The notes: generated by a model from the sequence alone, not told the origin. A stretch of 30,535 nucleotides of DNA from an uncultured Rubrobacteraceae bacterium (GCA_902806015.1 CADCUZ010000106.1:1-30535), one strand, 5' to 3'; shown: positions 22,116 through 30,535, counted from the first letter of the stretch. Translations and numbers: made by a program.

Positions 22116-23471
22116 TCAGTCCTGAATGAGTTTCAGGAGGGCATCCAATTCCCTTTCGAGCGTCCCCCCGTCGCCGGCTTCGACGTTCAGGCGGAGTAGG
22201 GGTTCGGTGTTGGAGGGGCGGAGATTGAACCACCAGCTGCCTAGGTCCACGGTAAGGCCATCCAGAAGGTCTATCCTGGCGTCCTCGTTCTCGGCGAAGT
22301 GGTCTTCGACCTTGCGCAGCGTCGCCCCCGCGTCGGCTACTTCGGAGTTGATTTCGCCGGAGCGGACGTAGGGGTCTATGGGGGAGATCAGGCCGGAGAT
22401 GGGACCTTCCTGGCGGCCGACGAGCTCGGCGACGGTGAGCATGGCGATGATGCCCGAGTCGGCGAAAAAGTTGTTCCGAAAGTAGAAGTGGGCCGAGTGC
22501 TCACCCCCGAAGGCGGCGTCCCGCTCGCGCATCTGGGGCTTTATGATAGAGTGCCCGGCCTTGGTACGGACGGGCGTGCCTCCCTCGCGCTCGACGAGCT
22601 CGGGCAAGGCCTTGGAGCAGACGGCGCTGTAGATGATGGTCGCCCCCGGCTCCTTCTCCAGCACATTTTTGGCGATAAGGGCGGCCAGAATGTCCCCGGC
22701 GATGGTCACGCCTTTCTCGTCCACGATAAAGCAGCGGTCGGCGTCTCCGTCGAAGGCAACACCGAAGTCTGCGCCCTCCGAGCGCACCCGTTCTTGGAGC
22801 TCCTCGACGTTCTTTGGCTCTATGGGGTTCGGGGGGTGGTTCGGGAAGGAGCCGTCGAGCTCGAAGTACATCGGGACGTACTCGAAGGGGAGCTTCTCGA
22901 AAATCGGGGGTAGCATCTTGCCGGCCATGCCGTTGCCGGCGTCCACCACGATCTTGAGCGGCCTCAGTCCTTCGGTCTGGATAAAGTTCAGGCAGTGCTT
23001 CGCGTAGTCCTCGGCGATGTCGCTCCGCTCGACCGAGCCGGGGTACTCGGCCGGCTCTGGGAGATTGCCGGAGGTGATGAGGTCCCTTATCTGGCCGATC
23101 CCGAGCTCGCCGGAGAGGGCGATGGCCTTCTCCCTGCAAAGCTTGAAGCCGTTGTAGTTCTTCGGGTTGTGGGAGGCCGTGATCATGGCCCCGCCAGGCT
23201 CCTCCAGGTGCCCCACGGCGAAGTACAGGGCGTCGGTCGAGACCAGCCCGAGGTCGAGCACGTCCGCCCCCGCCTCCGTTACCCCTCCGATGAACGCCTC
23301 CTGGAGGTTATCCCCGGAGAGCCGCATGTCCCTGGCGACGACCACCCTGGTACCCGAGAGGCCGAGGTAATCGACGAAGGCGCGCCCGATGTCCCTGGCG
23401 ACGTCCTCGTCGATCTGCTCCGGGTAGGTCCCCCGGATGTCGTAGGCCTTGAATATCGACTCGTCGATCAT
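22116..23471 (-). CDS. manB: Phosphomannomutase/phosphoglucomutase
   Basis: A 451-residue alpha-D-phosphohexomutase, full length. N-terminus IFKAYDIRGTYP, phosphoserine loop TASHNPKNYNGFK (S100), metal loop DGDADRC (241-247), sugar-binding GGEHSAH and phosphate-binding RPSNTEP near the end. These enzymes convert mannose-6-P or glucose-6-P to the 1-phosphates used for GDP-mannose or UDP-glucose. Sequence alone does not settle mannose versus glucose, but GGEHSAH is typical of dual PMM/PGM enzymes. It may feed glycan synthesis, though it is not in the polysaccharide cluster. ATG 23471 follows AGGGG by seven bases. Confidence 0.93.
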   Translation of the reverse strand: MIDESIFKAYDIRGTYPEQIDEDVARDIGRAFVDYLGLSGTRVVVARDMRLSGDNLQEAFIGGVTEAGADVLDLGLVSTDALYFAVGHLEEPGGAMITASHNPKNYNGFKLCREKAIALSGELGIGQIRDLITSGNLPEPAEYPGSVERSDIAEDYAKHCLNFIQTEGLRPLKIVVDAGNGMAGKMLPPIFEKLPFEYVPMYFELDGSFPNHPPNPIEPKNVEELQERVRSEGADFGVAFDGDADRCFIVDEKGVTIAGDILAALIAKNVLEKEPGATIIYSAVCSKALPELVEREGGTPVRTKAGHSIIKPQMRERDAAFGGEHSAHFYFRNNFFADSGIIAMLTVAELVGRQEGPISGLISPIDPYVRSGEINSEVADAGATLRKVEDHFAENEDARIDLLDGLTVDLGSWWFNLRPSNTEPLLRLNVEAGDGGTLERELDALLKLIQD

Positions 23472-23527
23472 CTCATACCCCTGGGCTCCCCTTGTTCTCG
23501 AAACGGCCTGACGATTTTGGCTTCCGC

Positions 23528-23535
23528 TACAATAC
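23528..23535. promoter_or_regulatory. Overlapping divergent -10 boxes
   Basis: TACAAT (23528-23533, plus strand) and TATTGT (minus strand, bases 23530-23535) overlap in TACAATAC. They are placed about right for the CPBP gene on one side and the mutase gene on the other. No good -35 boxes are visible. Confidence 0.3.
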
Positions 23536-23590
23536 CGCCTTATGGTCCCTCCTGCAGCGCCCGGTTTTCGGCCCCGCCGGTAGAGAAGCC

Positions 23591-24139
23591 GTGGGTCCCC
23601 GCTTCGTTTCTTTCGCCGCCGTTTTCTACGGCCTGCTCGCCGTGGTGGCAGCCGTCTGGTGCAGCCTGCGGGGAATAGGGTTGCCCGTCTTCGGCCCGCG
23701 ACCGGCGACGGGCCTGCCGCTGGGCCTGGCGACCGCCGGCGCGACCGTCGCGATCTCGCTCCTGGCGTACCGCCTAGTCCCGATCACCAGGAGACTGGCC
23801 GACGAGCTCGCCCCGGGCCTCGTGGACCGGGCCGACCGCTCCGGGCTGGTGTTGGTGGCGGTCTTCTCCGGGGTGGGGGAGGAAACCTTTTTCCGGGGCG
23901 CGGTGCAGCAGGAGTTCGGGATCCTGATAGCCTCGGTGGCCTTCGGGCTGGCGCACGTGGGCCCCGACCGACGGTACCTGCTCTGGACCGCGTGGGCCAT
24001 CCTCGCCGGCGTAGTGTTCGGCCTGCTGTTCGAGGCGACCGGCGGCCTGCTCGCCCCCGTCGTCGCCCACGCCGCCCACAATGCCGCAACGCTCCTGATC
24101 TGGAAGCGTTCCAGGCATAGCGGCGACCCGCACGCGTGA
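23591..24139 (+). CDS. CPBP-family intramembrane metalloprotease
   Basis: A membrane protease of the CAAX/Abi (CPBP) family with about five helices. Active-site motifs: EETFFRGAVQ (the EExxxR motif), FGLAHVGPD, and HAAHNAATLL near the end (HxxxN). GTG 23591 gives 182 residues, beginning just before the first helix (FVSFAAVFYGLLAVVAAVW), and lies downstream of a plausible -10. TTG 23492 would give 215 residues but sits upstream of that -10 with no ribosome site. Bacterial members process membrane proteins or act in bacteriocin self-immunity; the substrate here is unknown. The stop overlaps the GTG of the decayed gene that follows. Confidence 0.85.
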   Translation: MGPRFVSFAAVFYGLLAVVAAVWCSLRGIGLPVFGPRPATGLPLGLATAGATVAISLLAYRLVPITRRLADELAPGLVDRADRSGLVLVAVFSGVGEETFFRGAVQQEFGILIASVAFGLAHVGPDRRYLLWTAWAILAGVVFGLLFEATGGLLAPVVAHAAHNAATLLIWKRSRHSGDPHA

Positions 24140-24660
24140 GCCGGCTCCCGAACACCGCGACCCCAAAGCCCCAGAGGAGCGCCTCCGGCAGGACGCTGGC
24201 GCTCGTTTTGCCTGTTGCGCTGACGGCCCTCCTCATTGTCCCCGGGAAGGAGACCTACGCCCCGGCATCGAGGACGTTGCCGTCGGCAAGGGGGGCGGGC
24301 CGTTTCGCCGGCGGGACGCGTCGCGCTTCGAGACGGGCATGGAGGTGGCGCGGGTGTACCTGCGGGAGAGGTGGGGCGCCGGATGAGCGCCACGGCGGAA
24401 CGCTCCGCGTGGTCGTCGGTGGTCCCGCGGTTCTTCGAAGGGGAGGTTCGTGCGGACGGTGGCGGGGAGGAGTGGCACTTCGTCTCGGACAATGAGGTCC
24501 CCGGCTTGGTGGTGTTCGCTGTGCGGGCAGGGGAGCGCTGCCGGCCGGCGAGTACACGGTGGAGGTGCGTTTCGTGGGCGGGGAGGGGGCGACGGAAGTA
24601 CCGTTCTCCCCAGAGAAAACGTCCTCGTTGGGGACCGGCAGGCCTAGTAGTTCCCCGCTT
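24136..24660 (+). pseudogene. Decayed gene for a membrane-anchored or secreted protein
   Basis: GTG 24136 overlaps the protease stop (GTGA) and opens a good N-terminus: a polar tail, then the helix TLALVLPVALTALLIVPG. Near 24265 the coding sense passes to another frame (IEDVAVGKGGGPF, SRFETGMEVARVYLRERWGAG, TGA). A third stretch follows near 24440-24640 in yet other frames (GGGEEWHFVSDNEVPGLVVFAV, YTVEVRFVGGEGATEVPFSP). The last part looks like a beta-sandwich extracellular domain. No single frame covers the region, so I read it as a pseudogene with at least two frameshifts. Sequencing error is an alternative. Low-to-moderate confidence. Confidence 0.45.
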
Positions 24661-24751
24661 TTCCTATACAATGGGTTGCGTTATGAGAGCGGCCGGCGAC
24701 CGGATGGCCGGGCCTTAGAGGGAGGGAAACATAAGGCGCGGCACGGACACC

Positions 24752-25453
24752 ATGCTGAACGTTATGAGCCTGCTCCTGGCCGGGGTGGGCCTCGCGGTTG
24801 CCTTCACTTTCTTCGCGGGCTCCCCCGCCCGGGATGCGGACGCCGCCAGCAAGGCCGAGCCGACGATCCGGGCTGCCGACCGTCCCGAGGCGCCCGTCGT
24901 CTCGCAGAAGGTGGACAGATCGCTGGACCGAGCCGATGCCAGCGAGGAGCGCAAGAAGCCGCGTGCGGCGGCCCCTGCTGTCCCTAAGGGGCCAAAGGAC
25001 AAGACGCTCAGGATCAGCATCCCGGGCATGAGCCGCATCAGCAACTCGCCCGTTCCCTACGCCGACGGCGGCAACGAGGCCGCCTTCAAGGAGCACGCCG
25101 GGGTTCACCTTAGGGGCACGGGAAACCCGTGGGAGAGGGAGGCCAATGTGTACATCGCCGGGCACCGGCTCGGCTACCCGGGCACGGACAGCTTCCTTGC
25201 CTTCTGGGACCTCAACAAGTTGCGCGAAGGGGACAAGATTTTCCTGACCGACGACGTCGGCAGGCGCTACGTCTACAAGGTCTTCAGGGACTTCGTGGTC
25301 GGGCCGACCCAGGTCTCGGTGACGCGGCCGCTGGAGGGGCGTAACATCGTGACCTTGCAGACCTGCACGCTGCCGGATTACTCGCGGCGCCTCATCGTCC
25401 AGGCCGAGAGGGTCGCCCAGCAGTTAAAACCGAATACCGCCAGAGGGGAATAG
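24752..25453 (+). CDS. Class E sortase
   Basis: A 233-residue membrane-anchored transpeptidase. The N-terminal helix is at about 4-22, followed by a charged, Pro/Ala-rich linker to about residue 83 and the sortase barrel. Catalytic residues: H138 in YIAGHR, C205 in TLQTC, and R212 or R213 in YSRR. Class E (SrtE) enzymes of Actinobacteria attach proteins with LAxTG-type signals to peptidoglycan. The start is uncertain: ATG 24752 has no ribosome site, while GGAGGG (24721-24726) lies five bases before ATA 24731, in frame, which would add RRGTDT and place basic residues before the helix. A possible -10 (TATACAAT, 24665-24672) precedes it. It heads the operon with PBP2 and lgt. Confidence 0.92.
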   Translation: MLNVMSLLLAGVGLAVAFTFFAGSPARDADAASKAEPTIRAADRPEAPVVSQKVDRSLDRADASEERKKPRAAAPAVPKGPKDKTLRISIPGMSRISNSPVPYADGGNEAAFKEHAGVHLRGTGNPWEREANVYIAGHRLGYPGTDSFLAFWDLNKLREGDKIFLTDDVGRRYVYKVFRDFVVGPTQVSVTRPLEGRNIVTLQTCTLPDYSRRLIVQAERVAQQLKPNTARGE

Positions 25454-25456
25454 AGA

Positions 25457-27592
25457 TTGCTCCGGTCGCCAGCGCGCAAAAATAGGGAGACCATCCCGGC
25501 AAAAAAACGGGTCGAGACCCCGCTCATGACCAAGGGTAACATGCAGATGCGGGTCGTCTCGCTCGCGGTCCTGATAGCCGCCGTCTTCGCGGTGCTCGGC
25601 GCCCGCCTCTGGTACCTGCAGGTTCTCACCGGCGAGGAGTACAATGTCATGGCCCAGAACACGGGCACCATGACCGTCAAGAACCCGGCCCAGCGCGGCG
25701 TCATCTACGACAGGGACGGCGAGATCCTGGCCAACAACGTCCCTGCCCTCAACGTGACCGCCATCCCGAACGAGATCTCCCGCGAAAAGGTGGGCGAGCT
25801 CGCCGAGGTGCTCGGGGCCGAGGCAAAGTCCGTCCAGGAGCGCTACGACTCGGCCGTGGAGCTCGGGGCCGCCTACAGCCCGATTCTTATAAAAGAGAAC
25901 GCCGACCGCGACGCGGTGACCTACATGAGCGAGCGGACGATGGAGTTCGGGGGCGTCTCGGTGAACGACGACTGGGTGCGCTCCTACCCTGAAGGCAACC
26001 TCGCCTCCCACGTCCTCGGCTACACGGGCGCGGTGACCCCGGACGAGCTTAAGCTGGAAGCCTTCGAGGGCCTCTCGAACGACTCCGTCGTCGGCAAGAG
26101 CGGCGTCGAGTCGTACTACGAGGAGACGCTGCGAGGGGATGCCGGCTGGCAGAAGTACGACGTCGACGTGCTCGGGCGGATAGTGCCCGAGGGTGCCAGG
26201 GTGAACTCCATGACCGAGTTCGTTGACGAGAACGGAACCCCCATAGAGTCCGACCCCACGGAGGAGCTGCCGGATCACGTCAAGGAGCCGGAGCCTGGCA
26301 ACAACCTTAAGCTCACGATCGACGTGGATCTGCAGGAGGTCGTGGAGAAGGAACTCGAGGCGGCCCTCGATCGCACCCGGGCCGAGGGCTACGAGGGCAG
26401 GGGTGGCGCCGTGATCGCTATGGACCCCCGCGACGGCGAGGTGCTGGCACTGGTGAGCCGGCCGGACTTCGATCCGCAGCTCTTCGTCGGAGGCATCTCC
26501 GGCGAGCAGGAGCTCGAGGAGTACGAGTACCTTTCCTCCGAGCGGTCCGATTACCCGTTCACGAACCGCGCCGTTACCGGCGGGCAGCCCGGGGCCTCGA
26601 CGTTCAAGATCTTCACCGGGCTCGCCGGTATGTCGGCGGGCGTCATCGACGCGTACACCACCTACACGGACAACGGGGAATGCTTCAAGCCGGCGAGCGT
26701 GTCGGTCAGCCCCTGCTACCAGAGCTGGCGGCAGAACAGCCCGCAGTACTACATCCTCGGGGACCACGGCACCCAGAACTTCGCCGAGGCTATCAAGGAC
26801 TCCAACGACAAATTCTTCTACCAGGTGGCCGACTGGATCTGGAACCAGACCGGCGACAAGGCCTGGCTCCCACGCTACTACGAGAAGTGGGGCTTCGGGG
26901 AGCTCACCGGCATAGACATCACCGGCGAGACCGAGGGGCGGGTGCCAACTGCGGCCCGCGAAAGGGAGCTGGCCCAGGCACTCGGGAACCCCGAGGAGGC
27001 GTTCTGGAGCGTCGGGGATTGGATCAACCTCTCCATCGGCCAGGGGGACCTGCTTGTCTCCCCGATCCAGATGGCCCGGGCCTACTCGGCCCTCTACAAC
27101 GGCGGGACCCTCGTCACCCCGCACGTCGCCAGGGAGGTCAGGGACCAGAGCGGGAAGGTGGTGGCGCGGATCTCGCCGGAGCCCGCGGGCCGGGCGCCCG
27201 TCAAACCGGACCAACTGGAGACGGTCAAGGAGGGGATGCGCGGCGTTGTGGGGAAGGGCGGCACCGCGCAGCCGATCTTCAAGGGCTCGCAGCTACCCAC
27301 GATCGGGAAGAGCGGCACGGGCGAGCTGCCCACCGGGGACTATGTCAACTGGTTCGCCGGCTGGACGGAGAACCAGGACGAGCCTTTGGTCGTCGTGACG
27401 ATGATCGAGGGCGGCGGCGCGTTCGAGGAGGGCTCGGAGATGACGGCGGGCCCGGCCGTGCGTCACGTCCTAGAGGCTTACTACGGGGTCGAGCAGTCCC
27501 CCGAGGACCCGCACCCCACCGGCACCCCGCCGATAGAGCCCGGCGACCGTCGGTCCGCAGAGGCGCCCACCGTCGCCTCCCCGGCGCAGTAG
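25457..27592 (+). CDS. mrdA: Class B penicillin-binding protein 2
   Basis: A 711-residue septal/elongation transpeptidase type protein. Helix at about 32-52 (RVVSLAVLIAAVFAVLGARLWYLQVL), a pedestal domain (RGVIYDRDGEILANN; VVGKSGVESYYEETLRG), then the transpeptidase domain from about 285. Active-site motifs: STFK (S381-K384), SND (449-451) and KSGTGE (618-623). Two cysteines, C409 and C420, lie between the first two motifs and could form a disulfide outside the cell. Class B PBPs cross-link peptidoglycan stems with SEDS partners; no rodA is in the window. TTG 25457 has GAGGGG eight bases before it and lies three bases after the sortase stop. ATG 25526 is an alternative. The C-terminus is Pro-rich and flexible. 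Confidence 0.95.
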   Translation: MLRSPARKNRETIPAKKRVETPLMTKGNMQMRVVSLAVLIAAVFAVLGARLWYLQVLTGEEYNVMAQNTGTMTVKNPAQRGVIYDRDGEILANNVPALNVTAIPNEISREKVGELAEVLGAEAKSVQERYDSAVELGAAYSPILIKENADRDAVTYMSERTMEFGGVSVNDDWVRSYPEGNLASHVLGYTGAVTPDELKLEAFEGLSNDSVVGKSGVESYYEETLRGDAGWQKYDVDVLGRIVPEGARVNSMTEFVDENGTPIESDPTEELPDHVKEPEPGNNLKLTIDVDLQEVVEKELEAALDRTRAEGYEGRGGAVIAMDPRDGEVLALVSRPDFDPQLFVGGISGEQELEEYEYLSSERSDYPFTNRAVTGGQPGASTFKIFTGLAGMSAGVIDAYTTYTDNGECFKPASVSVSPCYQSWRQNSPQYYILGDHGTQNFAEAIKDSNDKFFYQVADWIWNQTGDKAWLPRYYEKWGFGELTGIDITGETEGRVPTAARERELAQALGNPEEAFWSVGDWINLSIGQGDLLVSPIQMARAYSALYNGGTLVTPHVAREVRDQSGKVVARISPEPAGRAPVKPDQLETVKEGMRGVVGKGGTAQPIFKGSQLPTIGKSGTGELPTGDYVNWFAGWTENQDEPLVVVTMIEGGGAFEEGSEMTAGPAVRHVLEAYYGVEQSPEDPHPTGTPPIEPGDRRSAEAPTVASPAQ

Positions 27593-27593
27593 T

Positions 27594-28421
27594 TTGGCTC
27601 CCTCGCTCGCCTCCCTGCCGAGCCCGCCGTCCCCCATCATTTTCGAGGCCGGGCCCTTCGCCCTGCGCTACTACGGCCTGTGCATCGCCCTCGGCATCGT
27701 CGTCGCGACCTGGTTTTCGGGCCGCGAGCTTGTCCGCAAAGGCTACGACGGCACGCTGGCCCTCGACTCGCTTTTCTTCATCATCCCGCCTGGGTTCATA
27801 GGAGCGCGGGCCTACCACGTCATCACGGACTACGACCTCTACGCCGGCGACCCCTGGCCCGGCGTCGTCGCGGTTTGGAACGGGGGTCTGGGTATCTATG
27901 GCGGCGTGATCGGGGGCTTTATCGGGCTCCTTGTCTTCTGCCGCATGCGTGGGATGGGCGCCCTCGCCTTCGCCGACGCCGTCGCCCCGGGCCTGGTTCT
28001 CGCCCAGGCCATAGGCCGCTGGGGCAACTACTTCAACCAGGAACTCTTCGGAAGACCCTCCGGGTTGCCGTGGGCCATTAGGATAGCCCCGGAGAACAGG
28101 CCGGTGGGCTTCGCCGACGCCGCCGCGTTCCACCCGACGTTCCTCTACGAGAGCATCTGGAACGCGCTGGCCTTCTTGGTTCTGCTGTGGGTGGCCCGCC
28201 GCTTCGCGGGCTGGCTGAAAGACGGCGACCTGTTCTTGCTCTACGTCAGCCTCTACTCTACGGGGAGGTTTTTTACGGAGCTGCTCAGGATCGACCCGGC
28301 GTTCCTGATAGGGGGCACGATTCGCGGCAATCTGCTCGTCGCGAGCGTGCTCGCGCTCGGCTTCGCCATGATCCTGCTCCTCCGCCACTCCCGCCCCCCC
28401 AAGCGCCCGCAATCCTCCTGA
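27594..28421 (+). CDS. lgt: Prolipoprotein diacylglyceryl transferase Lgt
   Basis: A 275-residue integral membrane enzyme that adds diacylglycerol to the lipobox cysteine of lipoproteins. The Lgt signature GRWGNYFNQELFGRP is at 141-155. ALRYYGLCIALGI, GARAYHV, NGGLGIYGGVIGG and FHPTFLYES are all present, as are seven hydrophobic segments. Start TTG 27594, one base after the PBP2 stop, so translation is probably coupled. Length normal. Being with sortase and PBP2 makes this a cell-envelope operon. Confidence 0.95.
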   Translation: MAPSLASLPSPPSPIIFEAGPFALRYYGLCIALGIVVATWFSGRELVRKGYDGTLALDSLFFIIPPGFIGARAYHVITDYDLYAGDPWPGVVAVWNGGLGIYGGVIGGFIGLLVFCRMRGMGALAFADAVAPGLVLAQAIGRWGNYFNQELFGRPSGLPWAIRIAPENRPVGFADAAAFHPTFLYESIWNALAFLVLLWVARRFAGWLKDGDLFLLYVSLYSTGRFFTELLRIDPAFLIGGTIRGNLLVASVLALGFAMILLLRHSRPPKRPQSS

Positions 28422-28505
28422 CCCCGGCCACCGGTATCCCCACCACCCGGTACGGCGACGTTACCCGGACGCCACGCCCCGCCCGCTAGCCTCCGACGCG
28501 GCCTG

Positions 28506-29213
28506 CTAGCTGGAACCCAACAGCAACCAGAGGCCGAGCAGCAGCGCCTCGGTCGCAAGCACGATAAGGACCGGCAAGAGCACCCGCGCAAACTTCCGGC
28601 TGTAGACCGTGGGGGCGACGAGGTAGCCGAAGAACAGGCCGCCGGCGAGGCCGCCGAGGTGGGCGGTATTGCTCACGTTGGGTATCGAGAAGCCTAGGTA
28701 GAGGTTTATGGTGAGCAGGATCAGTAGTTGCCGGATCACTGGATTCTGCCAGGAGAAGGTGCCACTACGCAACGAGTAGCCAAGTATCCCCCCGAGAAGA
28801 CCGAAGATCGCCCCCGAGGCCCCCACGGCCGGCGTCCCGTAGGCCCCGAAGTACAGGTAGGCGATCCCGCCGGAGAGCCCGCTCAGCAGGTACAGCGCGA
28901 GGAAGCGACCCCTCCTGAAGGCCGCCTCGACGAACGAGCCGAGAAAGTAAAGCGAGAGCATGTTGAGCGAGAGGTGCAGAAACCCCGAGTGCAGAAAGAC
29001 GCTCGTGACTAGGCGCCAGACTTCGCCCCGGGCGACGAGCGCGGGGACAAGGGCCCCGTCTCTTAAGACGGTCCCCGGTTGGGTCACGAGGGCGACGTTC
29101 CACGGGACATTCCCCCCGGCCGTGCCCAGGTAGGCTACCCCGAGGTAGACGAGGACGCAGGCGGCTATGAGGCCGTAGGTTACCGGCAGGCGCTGGGCGC
29201 CCTGCCCGATCAG
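28506..29213 (-). CDS. Rhomboid-family intramembrane serine protease
   Basis: About 235 residues with six or seven helices. Catalytic dyad: Ser in GASGAIFG (about S133) and His in AHLGGLAGG (about H185); the WRLVTSVFLHSGFLHLSLNM block is diagnostic. The frame continues 42 codons above the GTG at 29087, with a first helix (TYGLIAACVLVYLGVAYLG) and NVPWNVAL, which rhomboids need, so I extend the gene to CTG 29213. That codon overlaps the upstream stop (CTGA) and has GAGAGG ten bases before it. If CTG is not used, the start is a rare codon nearby; GTG 29087 would lose helix 1. The substrate is unknown. Confidence 0.88.
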   Translation of the reverse strand: MIGQGAQRLPVTYGLIAACVLVYLGVAYLGTAGGNVPWNVALVTQPGTVLRDGALVPALVARGEVWRLVTSVFLHSGFLHLSLNMLSLYFLGSFVEAAFRRGRFLALYLLSGLSGGIAYLYFGAYGTPAVGASGAIFGLLGGILGYSLRSGTFSWQNPVIRQLLILLTINLYLGFSIPNVSNTAHLGGLAGGLFFGYLVAPTVYSRKFARVLLPVLIVLATEALLLGLWLLLGSS

Positions 29214-29656
29214 CGGCGCTTGACCTCTCGCGCGGCGTCCCCAACCTGGACTTTTGAGAGGTTTTGCAGGGGACCGCCGAGCATAGATTCCAGGTCGGGG
29301 TCGTCGGGGGAGCCGGTTCCGAAGCCCTGGATGCGCGCGTCGTCGCCGAACATTTGGCCGAACATTCGCTGGAGGTTCTGCTGCATCTCCCCGATATCCA
29401 CCGCCCCCAACGGAGACTGCGCGTTCTGCCGGAGGCGGGCCACGGCGAGCCTCTCCTTGACCTCGGTTACCTCAGCCTGCGCCTTCACGTCCTCTACCGT
29501 CCCTAAGGTCTCCCCGGTATCCGGGTCCCATACCTCCTCGCCGTCGGGGGAGTAGACTTCGAAGACCATCCCGGTGCGAACGCCGTCCGTGCGGCCCCGA
29601 TTCAAGACTATCTCGCTGGTTCCCAGTACCTTAGCCACCTTGCCCTCGACCGCCAT
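29210..29656 (-). CDS. FlgT_C-like beta-domain protein of unknown function
   Basis: A 148-residue soluble protein. ATG 29656 has GGAGGG seven bases upstream; the longer open frame to 29797 would overlap the divergent endonuclease start. Residues 1-75 (VEGKVAKVLGTSEIVLNRGRTDGVRTGMVFEVY, split as AKVLGTSEIVLNRG and VRTGMVFEVY, then GETLGTVEDVKAQAEVTEVKERLAVAR) read like the small beta-barrel at the C-terminus of FlgT and related outer-surface proteins. The second half is charged and methionine/glutamine-rich. It ends inside the rhomboid start, suggesting coupling. The family likeness is from memory; function unknown. Confidence 0.7.
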   Translation of the reverse strand: MAVEGKVAKVLGTSEIVLNRGRTDGVRTGMVFEVYSPDGEEVWDPDTGETLGTVEDVKAQAEVTEVKERLAVARLRQNAQSPLGAVDIGEMQQNLQRMFGQMFGDDARIQGFGTGSPDDPDLESMLGGPLQNLSKVQVGDAAREVKRR

Positions 29657-29716
29657 CTCGCTCCCTCCGGCCGGCTGACCACCGGTTCTCTCGGTTCCGT
29701 TTTGGTTCTCTGGAAG

Positions 29717-29722
29717 ATTATA
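29717..29722 (-). promoter_or_regulatory. -10 box of the FlgT_C-like/rhomboid pair
   Basis: On the minus strand GATAGATATAATC holds a perfect TATAAT 60 bases before ATG 29656. The -35 region is poor. Confidence 0.45.
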
Positions 29723-29751
29723 TCTATCACAACGCCGGCGTCCGCCTCCGC

Positions 29752-29757
29752 TAGAAT
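29752..29757 (+). promoter_or_regulatory. -10 box for a leaderless nfo transcript
   Basis: TAGAAT ends seven bases before ATG 29765, the same geometry as tsaD and the CitG-like gene. No Shine-Dalgarno sequence lies between. Confidence 0.45.
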
Positions 29758-29764
29758 CTCCGCC

Positions 29765-30535
29765 ATGCCGGAGAGGACCAACAGCGTGGGGCGGCACCTT
29801 CCGACCTCGGGCGGGCTCCTAAAGACCCTTGCGCTTGCTGAGGAGCAGGGGTGCGAGGCCGTCCAGATTTTCGTCTCCAACCCCCAGGCCTGGGCCGAGC
29901 CGGTCCCGCGCGCGGACGCGGAGGCGTTCGTCGAGGGTGCTCGGGAACTCGGCATCTCGCCGGCGGTGGCCCACGCGAAGTACCTGATCAACCTCGCCTC
30001 CCCCAATGAGGAGCTCCGCGAGATCTCGGTGCGGGCGCTTGCCGCGGAGCTTCTAGCCGCCGGCGAGCTTGGCCTGGACTTCGTAGTCGTCCACGCCGGC
30101 AGCCACGGCGGTGACGGCGAGGGGAAGGGGCTGGACCGTCTCGTGGAAGGCCTCCAGCGGGCCAGGGAGCTGGTCGGCAACGGGGGGCGGACGTCCGAAG
30201 CCGTCGTTGAGAACTCCGTCGGTGCGGGCACGCAGCTCTGCTCGACGTTCGGTGCCCTAAGCGAGGTCTCCCGCCGGGCCGGGGTTCGGGCCTGCGTGGA
30301 CACGGCCCACGCCTTCGTGGCGGGCTACGACCTCGTGGCCCCGGGCGGCCCGCGTATGGTCGCGGCCGAGTTGCGGGCCGCCCTAGGGGCGGCGATCGCG
30401 CTCCTCCACCTCAACGACGCCAAGAACGAGCTCGGAAGCCACCGCGACGGGCACCGCAAGGTGGGCAAGGGCATGATCCCGGAGGCGTCCTGGCCAGAGT
30501 TTTTCGCGGCTCTGCCTGACGTTCCTCTGGTCATG
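29765..30535 (+). CDS. nfo: Endonuclease IV (3' end beyond the window)
   Basis: 257 codons are visible with no stop. The zinc-dependent AP endonuclease cuts DNA at abasic sites in base-excision repair. Motifs in order, with usual family form in mind: VGRHLPTSGGL (H11), AVQIFVSNPQAW, HAKYLINLASP, FVVVHAGSHGG, VVENSVGAGTQL, ACVDTAHAFVAGYD and LLHLNDAKNELGSHRDGHRKVGKG. All metal-ligand positions appear conserved. About 20-30 residues should follow. Together with the family 4 uracil-DNA glycosylase earlier in the window it would serve the same repair route, though the genes are not linked. Confidence 0.93.
   Translation, partial: MPERTNSVGRHLPTSGGLLKTLALAEEQGCEAVQIFVSNPQAWAEPVPRADAEAFVEGARELGISPAVAHAKYLINLASPNEELREISVRALAAELLAAGELGLDFVVVHAGSHGGDGEGKGLDRLVEGLQRARELVGNGGRTSEAVVENSVGAGTQLCSTFGALSEVSRRAGVRACVDTAHAFVAGYDLVAPGGPRMVAAELRAALGAAIALLHLNDAKNELGSHRDGHRKVGKGMIPEASWPEFFAALPDVPLVM

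Noticed and set aside
25424..27214. A 596-codon minus-strand frame opposite the PBP2 gene
   Set aside because: It is antisense to an intact, well-conserved gene and has no family features.

Overview
The window looks like chromosomal DNA from a deep-branching, GC-rich actinobacterium, most likely a Rubrobacter relative. This rests on the very high G+C third codon positions, frequent GTG and TTG starts, a CIRCE-controlled groEL without groES, a Deinococcus DR2241-like CbiX/4Fe-4S pair, and the class E sortase - PBP2 - Lgt operon. The genus is inference; I could not run a search.

Layout. Positions 1-3600: the tail of an HD-like gene, a decayed SnoaL-like gene, then an apparent operon of PspC protein, family 4 uracil-DNA glycosylase, tsaE, tsaB and rimI. 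Positions 3600-7200: tsaD, which completes the bacterial t6A kinase set, a divergent C4 zinc-ribbon protein, and a CIRCE-controlled groEL with a clean terminator. Positions 7200-7610: three tandem genes for single-helix membrane peptides of 20-30 residues, behind a promoter that matches the stress sigma factor (sigma-B/SigF) consensus. Positions 7620-10200: guaB3 and guaA. GuaA stops about 90 residues early.

Positions 10200-17300 look like an acquired accessory region. It starts with an IS-end-like tandem repeat, followed by a processive GT2 polysaccharide synthase, a small ORF, a UDP-GlcNAc 2-epimerase, a membrane-anchored DUF2334 deacetylase-like protein with a concanavalin-like domain, and a secreted stand-alone copy of that domain. 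After these come an amber-interrupted ORF and a 43-residue very basic peptide. Together the genes suggest a synthase-dependent amino-sugar exopolysaccharide system, possibly a ManNAc-containing polymer. This is the best candidate for an undescribed system; the micropeptide cluster is the second.

Positions 17350-24750: a YbdK-type carboxylate-amine ligase, a CitG-like protein, a split DR2241 system, a BON-domain stress protein behind a second sigma-B-like promoter, a phosphohexomutase, a CPBP membrane protease and a decayed secreted-protein gene. Positions 24750-28420: an envelope operon of class E sortase, PBP2 and Lgt. Positions 28500-30535: a rhomboid protease, a FlgT_C-like protein and, divergently, endonuclease IV, which runs off the end of the window. 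Several genes carry a -10 box only 6-7 bases before the ATG, which predicts leaderless mRNAs.
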